64,000 nt of DNA from positions 976,001 to 1,040,000 of the forward strand of contig JACVVK020000154.1 in NCBI GenBank assembly GCA_018292915.2, in the 5' to 3' direction. The stretch comes from Batillaria attramentaria (Eukaryota; Mollusca; Gastropoda; Batillariidae). Of the stretch, positions 62,506 to 64,000 are shown piece after piece. The notes beneath the pieces are model-generated. The model searched no databases, was not told the origin of the DNA, and saw nothing but the letters and a program-made list of their open reading frames with translations. The position numbers and the translations under genes are program-made. Every line of letters starts with the position of its first letter. The stretch's first letter is position 1.

Positions 62506-64000
62506 AAAAAAATGTGTAAGTGTGCACACTCCCAGATAACCATATTATTCAATTTTGATATATATACATGGTACAACACACTGCATATGACGTATAGACA
62601 GCTATTATCAAGAAGAGGAAAAAGAAAAAGAAAAAAAAAAAAAAAACCAAGGCCCATAACAGCCATGTCCCTTTAGATTCAAGATAAACACGTTTATGTC
62701 CCTTTTTCAGCTTGGTCGGGCCCCAGTTACACATTGCAAGTGAAATTCAGGCGAAAACAGGTCGGTACAAAAACCATAGTTTCTCGAACTCAATTCTTTT
62801 TCCCAACGTTGCAGCAGCAACCTCCTCGATACCAAGTCTGTACCTCAAGTGATGAATAAAAGTCTGTATGTTTGGTATGGTGCCCTGAAGTTTACATTTA
62901 TAAATGAAATACTTGGCAGACAATATCATAAAGTCCATTGCCTTATCTGTCACTACATTTTCCGCAGCACCAAAGAGCACCAGGTCCTCTCTAAATGTAA
63001 ACCGGTCCAAGTGATTACATTTGGTGAGAAGAATGGAGAGGAAGTCATTCCAGAAACGAACAACTTGAGGACAGTGCCAGAAGAGATGCTCAATTGTTTC
63101 AGTGTCATGCATACAAAAACTGCAGACAGAAGAGTTGGCAAGATTGCACATGGCCAAGTATCTCTGAGTTGGCAGTATCCTGTGTAGTAGACGTATCTGG
63201 AACCATCTGAGCTTGACATCATTGGTGGTTCTAAACATTTTCATAAAGATACTGTTCCAGTCCGGTATTTTGAACTTACAGCTCCACTTTCTTTCTGCTG
63301 TTGGCCGTTCGCTATTTGCAATTAATACTGATTTAACAGACCGATTTCCTCCTCGAATACAGCACCATACCTTGCTGTCCACCGGGCGCTTACCACTCAT
63401 AACTGTGTACCCACATTTGTTTTGATAGCTTTGTATGGCACGAATGACCCCTGCGTATATCAGGAAATCAGTTCTAATACCATGATACTGTTGTTTAAAC
63501 TCTTGATAGGAGAAAAGTTCACCGTCATTATTCACAAGATCTTTTATCCTCAGGATCTTTGAATCTACCCAGTTCTGCAAGAAGATGACAGTTCGGTCCC
63601 TTGTAATATTGAAATTAAAGTGGATACTCTCCCCCAAGAAATCTTCTACATTCTTTGGAATACATTTGGTACACAGTTTTTTGTAGTGCTTGGCCACATC
63701 GTGCCAGAACGGATTTTTAACTTGTTGCATAATATAGTTTGCATATTCACTCCCCAAGATTCGGACCTTCTTCAAGGCTGGGTATAATGTAAAAATAAGG
63801 TCTGTCATTACACTATCAGTCTCTAGTCTCCTGAGCCAGCTGATCTTCATTGTTGACAGGAATGCGAATACATCACACATTCGCAATCCACCGTCCTCGT
63901 AGGGTTTACAAGCAACTGACTTCTTAATTTTGTTATGCCGGCCGCCCCATAAGAAGCGGAACAAATAGGACTCTAGCTGCTTGAGGAACTGGATTGGAGG
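62047..64000 (-). mobile_element. Tx1/L1-type LINE, 3' part, running off the window
   Basis: The T run 62050-62061 is the poly(A) tail of a reverse-strand element. The 3'UTR extends to ~62746 and ORF2 continues to the window end. The left edge interrupts CAGGAAAACATTTC, intact at 28057-28070 in the gene A flank. Confidence 0.85.
62747..63999 (-). CDS. LINE ORF2 C-terminal part (reverse transcriptase, zf-RVT)
   Basis: Open from the window edge to a stop at 62747-62749, about 417 codons, with no internal stop or frameshift. Features: LFRFLWGGRHNKIKK and PYEDGGLRMCDV, typical of the region after the RT domain in L1/Tx1 elements; RWFQIRLLHRILPTQRYL; a C-x2-C-x8-H-x4-C knuckle CSFCMHDTETIEHLFWHC; and the terminal helix-rich segment ILSAKYFIYKCK. 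The N-terminal endonuclease and RT catalytic motifs lie beyond 64000. The intact frame suggests a young copy. Confidence 0.88.
   Translation of the reverse strand, partial: PIQFLKQLESYLFRFLWGGRHNKIKKSVACKPYEDGGLRMCDVFAFLSTMKISWLRRLETDSVMTDLIFTLYPALKKVRILGSEYANYIMQQVKNPFWHDVAKHYKKLCTKCIPKNVEDFLGESIHFNFNITRDRTVIFLQNWVDSKILRIKDLVNNDGELFSYQEFKQQYHGIRTDFLIYAGVIRAIQSYQNKCGYTVMSGKRPVDSKVWCCIRGGNRSVKSVLIANSERPTAERKWSCKFKIPDWNSIFMKMFRTTNDVKLRWFQIRLLHRILPTQRYLAMCNLANSSVCSFCMHDTETIEHLFWHCPQVVRFWNDFLSILLTKCNHLDRFTFREDLVLFGAAENVVTDKAMDFMILSAKYFIYKCKLQGTIPNIQTFIHHLRYRLGIEEVAAATLGKRIEFEKLWFLYRPVFA

Overview
This is an animal nuclear genome window. I infer a mollusc, probably a gastropod. The evidence is split genes with GT/AG introns, very long (GT)n, (GA)n and (CT)n microsatellites, several tRNA-headed SINE families, Tx1/L1-type LINE remnants, a Ginger-type DNA transposon and a repeat carrying the AAGGGCGATAACTC word common in mollusc genomes. 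Nothing looks bacterial or viral, and the species cannot be named from the sequence.

The core is a tandem pair of + strand receptor genes that I assembled by hand from splice sites and reading phase. Gene A (11334-24237, 14 coding exons, 605 codons plus stop) encodes a signal peptide, one CUB domain, one six-bladed YWTD (LDL-receptor class B) propeller, a Thr/Ser-rich stalk, one transmembrane helix and a 121-residue cytoplasmic tail rich in tyrosines, including an ITIM-like SPYDVL. Gene B (31592-57986, 21 coding exons, 1009 codons plus stop) has the same plan, but the CUB+propeller module is present twice in series. The extra module came from an internal duplication whose breakpoint is visible near 43123. 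All exon phases close and no in-frame stop appears in the conceptual transcripts. Introns and flanks of the copies are nearly identical, yet two short coding patches (in the second CUB exon and the fourth propeller exon) differ strongly, which suggests focal diversification.

Layout: 1-11.3 kb is gene-free, with homopolymers, nested SINEs, a two-copy 300-bp repeat and a ~180-bp satellite. 11.3-24.4 kb is gene A. 24.4-28.1 kb is its 3' flank, whose homologue lies at 58-62 kb. 28.1-31.5 kb holds dispersed repeats and SINEs. 31.5-58.1 kb is gene B, with a Ginger-like element and a foldback element in one intron, a second foldback in another, a LINE tail fragment and an array of AGGTCA-type repeats. 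58.1-62.05 kb is the duplicated 3' flank, interrupted by a decayed LINE. 62.05-64.0 kb is the 3' half of a LINE on the - strand that runs off the window edge.

The two genes would make type I membrane receptors: extracellular CUB and propeller modules bind an unknown ligand, and tail tyrosines could recruit SH2 proteins. Ligand, tissue and immune role are inference only. Lineage-specific insertions (SINEs, foldbacks, Ginger, LINE) separate the copies and can be used to order the duplications.
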